A stretch of 33,680 nt of DNA, from contig CAILLA010000175.1 of assembly GCA_903834925.1 (NCBI GenBank), forward strand, positions 1 to 33,680, in the 5' to 3' direction. Each line of letters starts with the position of its first letter. Position 1 is the stretch's first letter. A model generated the notes under the pieces. It was not told the DNA's origin. It did no database searches and saw only the letters and a list, made by a program, of their open reading frames with translations. This document shows, piece after piece, positions 17,940-27,160 of this stretch. The translations under genes and the position numbers were made by a program. The DNA is from an uncultured Schlesneria sp. GTDB taxonomy: Bacteria > Planctomycetota > Planctomycetia > Planctomycetales > Planctomycetaceae.

Positions 17940-19961
17940 ATGTGTGGTTTGGCCGGATTCCTGAACGTCTCGCGGAACCAGACCGCTGATCAGGTGTTGT
18001 CGCTCGTCGGTCGAATGGCTGACACGCTGCGACATCGCGGTCCCGATGATGGGGGAACGTGGTGCGACGCCAGAGCCGGAATTGGACTCGGTTTTCGCCG
18101 ACTTTCGATCCTTGATCTCTCACCGATGGGTCATCAGCCGATGATCTCGTCATGCGGTCGTTTTGTCATCGCGTTTAATGGCGAGATTTACAATCACGAT
18201 GAGTTACGCATCGAGTTGGCGGCCGAGGGTCGGTCGTTTCGGGGGCGTTCGGATACGGAAGTGCTTGTTGAAGGATTTGCCAAATGGGGAATCGAGCCAA
18301 CGATTAAACGATGTCTCGGCATGTTCGCGATTGCTGCCTGGGATCATCAGAGGCAAGAACTGACGTTGATTCGTGACCGACTCGGGAAAAAGCCGCTGTA
18401 CGTAGCGAAGTTTGGCCCGACGGTCCTCTTCGGCTCTGAACTCAAAGCGTTACGTGCTCATCCTGCCTTTCGAGATGAAATCAATCGAGAAGCGATCGGT
18501 GAATTCCTGCGCCAGTCGTATTTGTCGAGCCAATCCATTTATCGAAATGTCATGCCACTGCGTCCCGGTTCGTCGGTCACAATCAAACTCAACGACGATC
18601 AATACTGGTCGAATTCAATGATTCCCGGACAACAGGAGTATTGGGATTTTCGACGGGTTGTATCGAATGGAAAAACCCAACCATTTACTGGTAATTATGA
18701 CGAAGCTGTTGAACGTCTTGATCAGCTTCTGACCGATGCGGTCGGGCGTCGGATGGTGGCGGATGTCCCACTCGGAGCGTTTCTTTCCGGGGGGATCGAT
18801 TCATCGCTTGTTGTTGCCCTGATGCAGAAGCAGTCGTCTCGTCCAGTGAAAACATTCACAATTGGATTTGAGGAAAAAGCCTACAACGAAGCCCCATTCG
18901 CCAGGAAAGTGGCGAGTCATCTGAAAACAGACCACACTGAGCTGATCGTGACATCGAAGGAGGCACTGGAAGTCATCCCATTACTGCCGCAACTGTTCGA
19001 TGAACCGTTCGGGGATTCGTCAGAGATCCCGACATATCTTGTCAGTCATCTGGCTCGTCGCTACGTGACGGTTGCATTGTCGGGAGATGGCGGCGATGAG
19101 CTTTTTTGTGGATACCGACGCTACTTCGAAGCACTCGATCCGTTTTCTACGAGCGATTCGACAACGCGAAGTGCGTTTCTGCGAATTGTCCGAGTCCTTC
19201 ATTCGATGCCACCCTTCGTTCGGACGTCGTTCGGACGGGCCTGCCAGGTCGCGGGATGTCTTCCGTTTGGTCGTCTGGCGACATTGTTTTTGCGAGCGTC
19301 TGAGGTTTTGAATGAAAAGGGGCCGAATGATCGTTATTTAAGAAACATGTCTCATTGGCGCGATCTGGACAAAGTCGTCATCGCGATGTCGGATACAGAT
19401 CGCGATCGGCTGGAGTTACTGTCGGACGAAGATCCCTCGCTTTCGCTTGGGTCTGGGGTTTCAGGAGATCCCAATGATGCGACGACATCCGAAAGATTCC
19501 AGCAATCCTGGCAGGCTTACGACACGCTAAACTACCTACCGGGCGACATCCTCACAAAAGTCGACCGTGCGAGTATGGGAGTGTCGCTCGAAGCGAGAAC
19601 ACCGCTGCTCGATCATCGTGTCGTGGAATTTGCGTGGTCTTTGCCCCACGCATTCAAAGTTCAAGGACGTAGCGGAAAACGAATCCTGCGTGACGTCTTG
19701 GCAAGGTATGTTCCTCGCGAATTGTTCGAACGACCAAAAGTCGGATTTGGTGTCCCGATTGGCGACTGGCTGCGTGGACCGCTTCGCGATTGGGCCGAAA
19801 ATCTGATCAATGAACCTCGCTTGAAAAGTGAAGGCTTTTTTCATCCCGGGCCGATCCGACAGAAGTGGGCCGAACATCTTCAAGGTCGGACTGACTGGTG
19901 TTATCTGCTCTGGGATGTCCTCACGTTTCAGGCCTGGTTGGAAAAGTATCCCCTTGCCTGA
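17940..19961 (+). CDS. asnB: Asparagine synthetase (glutamine-hydrolysing)
   Basis: Converts aspartate, glutamine and ATP into asparagine and glutamate. It has 673 residues, the length of the bacterial AsnB group often found in exopolysaccharide clusters rather than the 554-residue E. coli type. Cys2 after Met1 is the glutaminase nucleophile (MCGLAGF). RHRGPDDGG, FNGEIYNH and SDTEVLVEGF complete the Ntn domain. The synthetase domain has the pyrophosphate-loop motif SGGIDSS (283-289), FTIGFEEKAYNEAPFA, SGDGGDELFCGYRRY, and DxxTPLLDHRVVEFAW-like ARTPLLDHRVVEFAW. All catalytic motifs are present. GGGA lies about 12 bases before the ATG. No polysaccharide genes are nearby, so it may serve either general metabolism or cell-surface amidation. 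Confidence 0.92.
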   Translation: MCGLAGFLNVSRNQTADQVLSLVGRMADTLRHRGPDDGGTWCDARAGIGLGFRRLSILDLSPMGHQPMISSCGRFVIAFNGEIYNHDELRIELAAEGRSFRGRSDTEVLVEGFAKWGIEPTIKRCLGMFAIAAWDHQRQELTLIRDRLGKKPLYVAKFGPTVLFGSELKALRAHPAFRDEINREAIGEFLRQSYLSSQSIYRNVMPLRPGSSVTIKLNDDQYWSNSMIPGQQEYWDFRRVVSNGKTQPFTGNYDEAVERLDQLLTDAVGRRMVADVPLGAFLSGGIDSSLVVALMQKQSSRPVKTFTIGFEEKAYNEAPFARKVASHLKTDHTELIVTSKEALEVIPLLPQLFDEPFGDSSEIPTYLVSHLARRYVTVALSGDGGDELFCGYRRYFEALDPFSTSDSTTRSAFLRIVRVLHSMPPFVRTSFGRACQVAGCLPFGRLATLFLRASEVLNEKGPNDRYLRNMSHWRDLDKVVIAMSDTDRDRLELLSDEDPSLSLGSGVSGDPNDATTSERFQQSWQAYDTLNYLPGDILTKVDRASMGVSLEARTPLLDHRVVEFAWSLPHAFKVQGRSGKRILRDVLARYVPRELFERPKVGFGVPIGDWLRGPLRDWAENLINEPRLKSEGFFHPGPIRQKWAEHLQGRTDWCYLLWDVLTFQAWLEKYPLA

Positions 19962-20128
19962 AGCATGTCGATTCTTCTGAACGGACAAAACTTGCCCAAC
20001 CTCTAAACCTGAGAGAACCGAATCGTGTTGATCCACTTTCTTCAAAACTTCAGGATGGACATTCATCCCAATTTTTCCGTACGCTATCACCTTGGGGAAT
20101 TTTGATGCGAAGGTTGCGAGGGTGAGTC

Positions 20129-21478
20129 ATGCTGAATCTGCTGGGAACTCGGCACCGATTTTGTGACGGGATCAGCCGCCGGTCGCTCTTAAAAATCGGC
20201 GGTTTGGCCATGGGCGGTCTCGGTCTGCCCGAACTTTTGCGTGTGGAAGCAGCCTCGGGAAAGGCGTCGCACAAGTCTGTGATCATGGTCTTTCTGTCTG
20301 GCGGGCCACCACATCAGGACATGGTTGACTTGAAAATGGATGCCCCGGTCGAGATCCGTGGCGAGTTCCAGCCGATCGCCACGAAGGTTCCTGGTATTGA
20401 AATCTGCGAGCTACTGCCGTTGCTGGCCGAACGCATGGACCGACTCGCAATCATTCGTTCTCTGGTCGGGTCCGAAGGGCGTCATGCGGCATTCCAGTGT
20501 ATGACGGGCCACAGTGTGAATGGTCAGCCAGCGGGTGGCTGGCCATCGTTCGGTGCCGCCGTTTCCAAAATTCAAGGGACGGTCGAACCAGGAACACTCC
20601 CCTTCATCGGGTTATCGCCTCGGATGAAGAACGCGGCATGGGGTGACCCGGGTCAGGCAGGTTTCGCGGGACAAGCTCATGTACCGTTTGCTCCCAATGC
20701 GGAACAGGCTCGTCTCGGACTGGCGGGGATCAGTGTGGAAAGCCTGCGGAATCGCAAACAGCTTCTCAACGAGATCGATCGGCTGAAGCGTGAGGCTGAA
20801 ACGAGTGGTGCGCTGCTTGGTTTAGAATCACAATATCAGGCGGCATTCGGAATTCTGACATCGAGCAAGCTGGTTGATGCACTGGATCTTGAGCAGGAAG
20901 ATCCGCGAGTTCGCGATATGTACGGACGAGGCGCGACGGAAAATGCGGGTTACGGCGATGCGGGACCGCTGATGAACGATTACCTTCTTGCAGCGCGGCG
21001 ACTTGTCGAGGCTGGAGCTCGCGTCGTGACTTTGGCATATGGCCGCTGGGACTGGCATGGTCGCCCGCACGGTACGAACTTTGAAAATGCTCGCGACCAC
21101 TTGCCGATTTTTGATCAGGGACTGTCCGCCCTGCTCGATGATCTGAAAGACCGGGGATTAGACAAAGACGTCACGGTGATTGTCTGGGGGGAATTCGGTC
21201 GTACACCCGTCATCAACAAAAACGGCGGTCGAGACCACTGGCCTCAAGTAGCGTGCGCCATGCTTGCCGGCGGAGGCATGCGAACCGGCCAGGTGATCGG
21301 ATCAACAAATCGCCTGGGTGAGCATCCCAAGGATCGCCCCGTCCATTTCCAGGAAGTCTTCGCCACGCTGTACCGTTGCCTGGGGATCGATGTCGCCCGC
21401 ACGATGCTGCCCGACGTGTCGGGCCGACCACAATATCTGGTCGATCCCATTTATGAGCCACTGCCAGAACTGGTGTAA
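20129..21478 (+). CDS. DUF1501 domain protein, Tat-exported
   Basis: A second DUF1501 protein, 449 residues. The twin-arginine signal is clear (SRRSLLKIGGLAMGGLGL). Family motifs follow: VIMVFLSGGPPHQDMVDLK, APVEIRGEFQPIATKVPG, CELLPLLAERMDRLAIIRS, VVTLAYGRWDWHGRPHG, VIVWGEFGRTPVIN and GGRDHWPQVACAMLAGGGMR. It belongs to a different branch from the first DUF1501 protein in this window, and its neighbour is a WD40 gene, not DUF1549/DUF1553. GAGGGTGA precedes the ATG. The WD40 gene starts 7 bases after its stop codon, so the two are almost certainly one transcript. The 167 bases before it show nothing I can name. Confidence 0.92.
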   Translation: MLNLLGTRHRFCDGISRRSLLKIGGLAMGGLGLPELLRVEAASGKASHKSVIMVFLSGGPPHQDMVDLKMDAPVEIRGEFQPIATKVPGIEICELLPLLAERMDRLAIIRSLVGSEGRHAAFQCMTGHSVNGQPAGGWPSFGAAVSKIQGTVEPGTLPFIGLSPRMKNAAWGDPGQAGFAGQAHVPFAPNAEQARLGLAGISVESLRNRKQLLNEIDRLKREAETSGALLGLESQYQAAFGILTSSKLVDALDLEQEDPRVRDMYGRGATENAGYGDAGPLMNDYLLAARRLVEAGARVVTLAYGRWDWHGRPHGTNFENARDHLPIFDQGLSALLDDLKDRGLDKDVTVIVWGEFGRTPVINKNGGRDHWPQVACAMLAGGGMRTGQVIGSTNRLGEHPKDRPVHFQEVFATLYRCLGIDVARTMLPDVSGRPQYLVDPIYEPLPELV

Positions 21479-21485
21479 TATTTCT

Positions 21486-22373
21486 ATGTTAAGGCTGGAA
21501 CGAATCAGGACGTTGACGCACGGTAACGCCGTATACTGGGCTGCGTTCTCTCCCGACGGCAAGCGGTTAGCGACCGCCAGTCTCGACAACACCGTTCGAT
21601 TATGGGATGCGTCAAACGGTGAATTGGTCACGACACTGAAAGGACACGGCGATGGAGTTGCGTACGTGGGATATTTGGCAGATGGCCGAATCGTGACCGC
21701 CAGCCTGGACCGAACTCTAAAATACTGGCCAGCAGACGGCGGAGCCGTGCAGGCAACGTTGAGTGGTCATCAGGATTACCTGTCGTGTGCCGCAACGGCA
21801 CGCACAGGAACACTATTGGCATCCGGCGGGTTCGATAAGACGATTCGACTGTGGGACACCCAGACGAACGCATCCGTCGCTGTTTTGACGGGTCACGATG
21901 GAAACCCTCAGTGCGTGGCAATCAGTGGCGACAGCAAACTGGTTGCTTCCGGCGGTGACGATCTTTCGATCCGGTTATGGAGTGTGGAATCGAAAACGTT
22001 GATCAGGACGATCACCGGACATTCCAAGGGGGTCGAAGGGCTGGCATTTTCGCCCGACGACAAGCTGCTTGCATCAGCATCAGCCGACAGCAATATTCGC
22101 CTGTGGACGAAGGCCGGCGATCCTGTGTCGACACTGGAAACAAATTCCGGCGTTGTGAAGTCTCTGTCGTTTTCCCCTGACGGAAGAATGCTTGTCTCAG
22201 GCGGAGCCGATGGAATTCTACGAGTATGGGAACCGGCCAGTTCTCGAATGCTGCTGTCGACGATCGCTCATAAGAATACGGTCTATGGAGTGGCATTCAG
22301 TCCTGATGGCAAACAAATCGCCTCGGCAGGATTTGATCGTACGATTCATGTCTGGATGGTGGCTGAGGTATAG
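21486..22373 (+). CDS. Seven-repeat WD40 beta-propeller protein
   Basis: A 295-residue protein that is a single WD40 propeller. I count seven repeats, each about 40 residues with a terminal WD-like pair: VRLWD, LKYWP, IRLWD, IRLWS, IRLWT, LRVWE, IHVWM. Seven blades close the ring, so the fold is complete with no extra domain. There is no signal peptide, so it is probably cytoplasmic, unlike the exported DUF1501 protein encoded just upstream. WD40 propellers are binding scaffolds; the partner is unknown. The ATG at 21486 lies 7 bases after the DUF1501 stop; an open frame extends back into that gene to 21318 but is a shadow. Start and gap suggest translational coupling. Confidence 0.9.
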   Translation: MLRLERIRTLTHGNAVYWAAFSPDGKRLATASLDNTVRLWDASNGELVTTLKGHGDGVAYVGYLADGRIVTASLDRTLKYWPADGGAVQATLSGHQDYLSCAATARTGTLLASGGFDKTIRLWDTQTNASVAVLTGHDGNPQCVAISGDSKLVASGGDDLSIRLWSVESKTLIRTITGHSKGVEGLAFSPDDKLLASASADSNIRLWTKAGDPVSTLETNSGVVKSLSFSPDGRMLVSGGADGILRVWEPASSRMLLSTIAHKNTVYGVAFSPDGKQIASAGFDRTIHVWMVAEV

Positions 22374-22462
22374 GGTGAATTTTCCAGCTAACCAGTCAAT
22401 TCCGTCTAACGTCATGCAGTCACGTCGTACAGTGGGATCAGTAGACTGAAGAAAACTCTCAA

Positions 22463-23602
22463 ATGGGGGTACGGTCGATGGAGGCCAACTCAACCACTGT
22501 TTTCAAGAACGAGGAAATCACGTTTCGATCACGTCCACGCTGGGGGCTTGGGCTTGGTGTCGGCGTGATGACATGGCTGATCTTGATGATCGCTTTTGGT
22601 TTTGCCATTGAAAACCTTCCACCAACCCCAAAACCAGCGGGCACGATTGAGATCGTCTTCCGATTTGCAATTCTTTTGATCGTCCTGCTGCTGATCCCGA
22701 TCTGGTTGGGTTTGTCCGTGGGACGCGGCGGTGTCTGCATTTTCAATGATGACGGAGTGCGGTTGATCCGTGGCGGGAAGGAGGTTTTCTGCCCGTGGTC
22801 ACTTTTTTCCACTTCAGGTCAGCCAGTCATTCATTTCGTACAAAGTATGATCGGGAAAAACGCCTCCGATCTCTTTGAACTTCCTGTGAATCCTGCAGCA
22901 GTAGCGTTCACGGAAATCCGCAAGAACGGCCAGACAATCGCAAACGGAATGATGGTCAAGACCGCGCAGTTCCGTTTTCGTTCCTCCGAATTAGCCAGCC
23001 TCACGAATTTCTACCATGTGCGTACCGAAGATTTGGCGAGTCTGCTGCTGCATCATGGCCGACTTCGAGCGAAAGCTCCGGTAGTGGGTTCCCATGCAGC
23101 GTTGGAATCAGCCGTCTGTTTACAACAAAACGGATGGATGACGATCAGTCTGACTCGCCTTAGATTTCCCCAAGTTTGTTGCGACTGTAGGAATCACACA
23201 ACCACAACACAACCATTCCGAGTGCTCCATATGACGGGATATGCGTGTATTGCGATCCCTCTTTGCGAAATGTGCCAACGCACGTTTCAGCGAGCCTTCC
23301 GGCGGGCGTTCTGGAAGCATTTCCTGATGTTTGTTGTCAGCACTACGACCTGTGGATTTGTCGCGGGAATGATTGTCAGCCAAGGCCAGCGTCGATTCGG
23401 ATTCCCCGAAATTCCCATAATTTTCGCAGTTCTGGCTGGAATTTGCGGATCGTTCGCTGGATGGTTTTTGAGTAAATCTATGGCAACCAGAAAAGTTCCT
23501 GCACCAGTCGAACTCCATCGCTATCTCAAAAACGGAAGCGTTACGATTCGATTCCGCAGTCCGCAATACACTGAAAAAATGCGTGAGGAGATCCAGATGT
23601 AG
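22463..23602 (+). CDS. Four-helix membrane protein with cysteine pairs
   Basis: An unrecognised protein of 379 residues. Two hydrophobic helices at about 28-49 and 63-86 are followed by a soluble domain of about 200 residues. That domain ends in a cysteine cluster: C239-C240-x-C242 and C268-x2-C271, which could bind one zinc. Two more helices at about 285-305 and 317-336 follow, then a short tail. The domain between helices 2 and 3 has a PH-like look (GVCIFNDDGVRLIRGG, then CPWSLFS), but that is only an impression. An alternative start at 22478 has GGGGG eight bases upstream and may be preferred. It converges with the redoxin fusion gene; the 120 bases between them hold no clear terminator. 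Confidence 0.65.
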   Translation: MGVRSMEANSTTVFKNEEITFRSRPRWGLGLGVGVMTWLILMIAFGFAIENLPPTPKPAGTIEIVFRFAILLIVLLLIPIWLGLSVGRGGVCIFNDDGVRLIRGGKEVFCPWSLFSTSGQPVIHFVQSMIGKNASDLFELPVNPAAVAFTEIRKNGQTIANGMMVKTAQFRFRSSELASLTNFYHVRTEDLASLLLHHGRLRAKAPVVGSHAALESAVCLQQNGWMTISLTRLRFPQVCCDCRNHTTTTQPFRVLHMTGYACIAIPLCEMCQRTFQRAFRRAFWKHFLMFVVSTTTCGFVAGMIVSQGQRRFGFPEIPIIFAVLAGICGSFAGWFLSKSMATRKVPAPVELHRYLKNGSVTIRFRSPQYTEKMREEIQM

Positions 23603-23722
23603 CTCGATGGAACCAGAATTTCATCGAATGAAAATCTCTGGCGATCGAAACGTAAGCCGTCAGTCCGCCGGGGCAGTCTGCGAAAAGGTTTCATCGCTTA
23701 ATGAACGGAGGACGTCATTGCC

Positions 23723-25660
23723 TTACATTGGAAACAATTTGCGTAACTCTGGAATGCGTGGCACCAGTTCCTCTTCTGTGACGATTCCGTCCTGGTTGGC
23801 GTCGATTTTATCAAAGATGGGCCTTTGAACGGGATCAACTTCGTCTCGTGCCAGCTGACCGTCTTTGTTCTTGTCGAACATAATAATGATCTTTTTGGCA
23901 ATTTCCTGGTCGGCCACATTTTCCGAACCCTTAGGGATCGCGATATCGAAGTATCCGAGATGCATCTCATCCCAGGATTGATCACCCCATCTCACCGTCT
24001 TTGAAGGGTCGGGGTTTGCGAGATTATTTGGTGAATTGTCATAAGAGGAATATGTTTTCAGCTTCGATCCCCGAGGGATGATTCTCGGTTCAGCCAGACG
24101 ATAAGCTGTTTGCCAATTGAAATCGTAATGAGGCACATCGAGCAATGTTTCTTGTGTTCCGTCAGGCAGCGTCAATTCGTAGCGGAATGATTTGCCGCGT
24201 AAGTGCATATGCGGTGACATGGAAAGCAACGTCAAATCGGCCGGAGCCGTCACGACCTGTGATTGAAAGGACTGATTGTCCAATTGAGGTTCGATCTTGA
24301 ATCGCCGATTGATCGTCGTTGCGGTTCGAACTTCGTGCGTCACTTCAGCCGGATCGGCGAAAACCAGGCCGATCTGAGTTCGATCCTCGCAAGCGACACC
24401 GTTTGGTGTGTAATGCATCTGAAAGATAAACTTCGACCCCGCTGGAATTTTCTTGGCCATTCCTTTGGGAAACGGCGTAATACGAAGGCCGGGAACGAAT
24501 GCCGTGACCATCTGCCGTTCTGAATCCTGAACTTTTCCGTCGGTCGTCATGAACACGATGACGTGATGCACAACTTCGCGATTGCCCGGAATTACCTCGG
24601 CTGAGGTCAACCATTTGTCTTCCGTCAATCCGGAATCGGCGGTGAAATACTGATAACGAACCGTTCCCTCCGCTGGCACTTGGTAAGGGGTTTCCGACAT
24701 CCAGACAATATGGTCTGGTTGCCGAGGTAGCTGCCAGCCTTCGGTATAGGTTTTGGGGGGTGGCAAATCGGCTGGATTTCCTTCCGGTACACCTGCTGCA
24801 ACCCATTGTTGAAGCAGGTCCAGTTCCTCAGCCGACATGCGTCGCTCGTTGACGAAATGTCCAAATTCCGGCGAGGCATGCCACGGAGGCATTTGATGCG
24901 ACTGAGTCACTTCCACGATCATTTCAGCCCAGCCAGCAACTTCCTGGTACTCGGTCAAACTGAAAGGAGCGATCTCGCCGGGACGATGACACTCGACGCA
25001 GTTCTTTTGCAAGATCCGGGCAATCTGGTTCGAGTACGTGACCGTAGCGTCCGGTTTCGGCGGACGGGAACGTCCAATCAAGCAACCGATTGCCGTTGTT
25101 TCAGGGACACTGACCGGATTCCCTGCCAGTAATTCGTCGATGGCCGACTTCAAATCTTCTCGGGTCGGTGCTGGTCGCGTCCGCCCTCCGACCGCGAATT
25201 GATCGTCCACGCGACCTCGGTATCGCACGACGCGTTGAGAATCGAGCAGGAATACTTCAGGAGTCCGCAGTGCCTGCAAGTTTTCGACGAGATCCTGATT
25301 TAAGTCTTTCAGAATCGGCAACGACAATGAGTTTGTCCTGGCAAACGCCGCAATCTCGGCCAGAGAATCCTGGCGATTTGCATCGACTCCAAGGAACGTG
25401 ACACCACGATCTGCGTATGCGTCAGCCAGTTTCTGCAGTTTGACCGCGTATTGCTTCGCGAGCGGGCATTCCGTTCCCAACACGGCAATTACGACGAGCG
25501 GACTCGATTTGTACTCTTCCAGCGTGTGCGTTTTCCCTCGAAAATCCTTCAGGGAAAAATCCGAGACGGTCTGACCGAGTCGCTGTGGAACGCTTTCAGC
25601 AGCCGGTGCAGTAGCGACGACACCCAAAATCAATAATGAAAACAATCCAAATCGACGCAT
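23723..25660 (-). CDS. Redoxin / cytochrome c / copper-monooxygenase-like / EF-hand fusion
   Basis: An exported redox protein of 645 residues. In order: signal peptide (1-20); thioredoxin-fold redoxin domain (about 28-175) with a single cysteine in GTECPLAKQY (C65), not a CxxC pair; c-type heme motif CVECH (221-225); a region resembling the copper-dependent, ascorbate-dependent monooxygenase fold (PHM/DBM type) with candidate copper ligands H365-H366 in VVHHVIVF, H416 in HYTPNG and H484-x-H486 in SPHMHLRGK; and two EF-hand loops DKNKDGQLARDE (596-607) and DANQDGIVTEEE (620-631). Electrons may pass from heme to copper, but that is inference. AGGAAGA lies just upstream of the ATG. It is divergent from the coiled-coil gene. 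Confidence 0.88.
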   Translation of the reverse strand: MRRFGLFSLLILGVVATAPAAESVPQRLGQTVSDFSLKDFRGKTHTLEEYKSSPLVVIAVLGTECPLAKQYAVKLQKLADAYADRGVTFLGVDANRQDSLAEIAAFARTNSLSLPILKDLNQDLVENLQALRTPEVFLLDSQRVVRYRGRVDDQFAVGGRTRPAPTREDLKSAIDELLAGNPVSVPETTAIGCLIGRSRPPKPDATVTYSNQIARILQKNCVECHRPGEIAPFSLTEYQEVAGWAEMIVEVTQSHQMPPWHASPEFGHFVNERRMSAEELDLLQQWVAAGVPEGNPADLPPPKTYTEGWQLPRQPDHIVWMSETPYQVPAEGTVRYQYFTADSGLTEDKWLTSAEVIPGNREVVHHVIVFMTTDGKVQDSERQMVTAFVPGLRITPFPKGMAKKIPAGSKFIFQMHYTPNGVACEDRTQIGLVFADPAEVTHEVRTATTINRRFKIEPQLDNQSFQSQVVTAPADLTLLSMSPHMHLRGKSFRYELTLPDGTQETLLDVPHYDFNWQTAYRLAEPRIIPRGSKLKTYSSYDNSPNNLANPDPSKTVRWGDQSWDEMHLGYFDIAIPKGSENVADQEIAKKIIIMFDKNKDGQLARDEVDPVQRPIFDKIDANQDGIVTEEELVPRIPELRKLFPM

Positions 25661-25934
25661 TTATTCTTCCTGTGATCGCTTCTCGACTTCAAACGGAGGT
25701 ATCCGCCAAAGTCGCATGATGTCCCGACGATAACGTTACCTATTGTAGTAAGGTTGGGTTTCATTCGTGGTCCTTTCTGATACTCAGTTCACCGTTTTTT
25801 CATCGTTCCGAAGAATTTCCCAGATTTTCCGCAAGATTTTCCCTTGAGCGGCGAATTAAACGATGAATACGACGTCGGCAGTGATTGCAGGACGTCCGTG
25901 GCTGAAATTTTCTCGCTTTCAAAACCAGGGGTTG
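25661..25934. other. Divergent intergenic region
   Basis: This separates two divergent genes and must hold both promoters. On the minus strand TACAAT (25742-25747) could be a -10 box for the redoxin fusion, but no good -35 box is placed correctly. An ATG at 25863 is in frame with the coiled-coil gene; the 24 residues it would add look non-coding. Confidence 0.3.
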
Positions 25935-26741
25935 ATGATGATTAAGAAAAGTTTGATGGGTTTAAGTTTGGCAGTACTCGTTGGCACCTTTGTGTTTGGG
26001 CGTGAAGCAGTCAGCTATTTGCGCGCCGGCTGCCAGAATGTACGCAACGCGGTCAAAGCGGAAGTTCCGATCGAATTCGAAATGGAACGGGCACGAACAC
26101 TGATTGATCAACTTGTTCCTGACATTCGGCAGTGCATGCATGTCGTTGCCGAGCAACAAGTTGATATCGAACACCTTCAAACAACGCTCGCTCAGAAAGA
26201 AACTGATGTCGCAAAGCAGAAGGATGCGATTCTGGCCCTTCGAAGCGATCTCGGCAGCGGCAAAGGTGCCTATGTGTACGCACGTCACTCCTACTCTGCA
26301 TCTGACGTAAAGCGAGACCTTGCAACGCGATTCGAGCGATTCAAGGCTGCGGAAGAAATCCTCGCCGCTGACCGCAAGATTCTGGCGGCTCGCGAAATGA
26401 CACTCGTTGCCAATCGCGACAAGCTCGAAAACATGATGCAGTCCAAAAAGGATCTGGAAGTGAAGCTGGAGCAACTTCAGGCCCGCGTCCACACCGTCAA
26501 GGCGGCCGAAACCGTCAGCCAACTTGCGATTGATGATTCGAACCTGAGCCACGCTCGTAAACTGATCACGGAACTGAATAAGCAACTCGACGTCAAGCAG
26601 AAGATGCTCGATGTCGAAGGAAAGTTTGTCGGCCTGATCCCGGTCGAATCAGTGGCTCCTTCGGTACCAGTCGATCTCGACAAGCAGATTGACGCTTACT
26701 TCAGCCAATCGACGCCAGAAGACGCTGTCGCAGTAAAGTAA
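25935..26741 (+). CDS. Membrane-anchored coiled-coil protein
   Basis: A 268-residue protein from the chosen ATG. A single N-terminal hydrophobic helix (about 7-22, SLMGLSLAVLVGTFVFG) is followed by a long heptad-rich region to about residue 220, for example IEHLQTTLAQKETDVAKQ, LENMMQSKKDLEVKLEQLQ and LITELNKQLDVKQKMLD. The tail is acidic. The picture is a membrane-anchored filament or tether, somewhat like PspA-type or DivIVA-like helpers, but I do not claim homology. AGGGG lies eight bases before the ATG at 25935; a second ATG follows at 25938. Repeat copy C starts 75 bases after its stop codon. No enzyme motif is seen. Confidence 0.75.
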   Translation: MMIKKSLMGLSLAVLVGTFVFGREAVSYLRAGCQNVRNAVKAEVPIEFEMERARTLIDQLVPDIRQCMHVVAEQQVDIEHLQTTLAQKETDVAKQKDAILALRSDLGSGKGAYVYARHSYSASDVKRDLATRFERFKAAEEILAADRKILAAREMTLVANRDKLENMMQSKKDLEVKLEQLQARVHTVKAAETVSQLAIDDSNLSHARKLITELNKQLDVKQKMLDVEGKFVGLIPVESVAPSVPVDLDKQIDAYFSQSTPEDAVAVK

Positions 26742-26815
26742 TGGTTTTTCGATGATCTGAAATCGCCTCCGCGACGTTACACTTGGCAATGAGCTCAAAC
26801 GAATCGCCCCGTAAC

Positions 26816-27007
26816 GCAACGCCGTGAAGGATTTTCCAAAACGATACCGACGTGACGTGCCACTGCATCGGAGTCTTCTCCGACGCAGTGTCTTCGACCT
26901 GTAAACTAGCAATTGTAAGACACTGAGTGACCGAAGACGGTCATACAGTGGCACAAGATCTCGTTCGAGCCCCTGTTTTCTCGAAGAAAATTCCTTCACG
27001 GCGTTGC
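26816..27007 (-). repeat. Double-hairpin repeat, copy C (complete)
   Basis: The best complete copy, 192 bp. Its ends are inverted repeats: GCAACGCCGTGAAGGA on the left and the exact inverse TCCTTCACGGCGTTGC on the right. The core (26857-26954, 98 bp) matches copy D at 97 of 98 positions once reversed. The sequence CCCGTAACG occurs at both boundaries (26808-26816 and 27007-27015) and looks like a target duplication, although similar letters flank other copies, so part of it may belong to the element. It lies between the coiled-coil and kinase genes and encodes nothing. Confidence 0.88.
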
Positions 27008-27160
27008 CCGTAACGGAGGATCGAATTTTGAAATCGCGTGATATGCTGGAGCTGCCGCCCCAGACGGAACTGGTGCGGGCAAGAGCCATGAGTTTTCTAG
27101 TAGGATGACGCTGACTTCGTGATCGAAATAACCGAACCCAACTTTTGACGTAACCAATTT

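Noticed and set aside
17940-19961. Part of an exopolysaccharide or exosortase cluster
   Set aside because: Although this AsnB type often sits in such clusters, no glycosyltransferase, export or exosortase gene is nearby.
25962-26585. 207-residue minus strand open frame
   Set aside because: It is antisense to the coiled-coil gene; long antisense frames are common opposite such repetitive codon use.
26649-27089. 146-residue minus strand open frame spanning repeat copy C
   Set aside because: It is built from the repeat and the antisense of the coiled-coil gene end, with no protein-like features.
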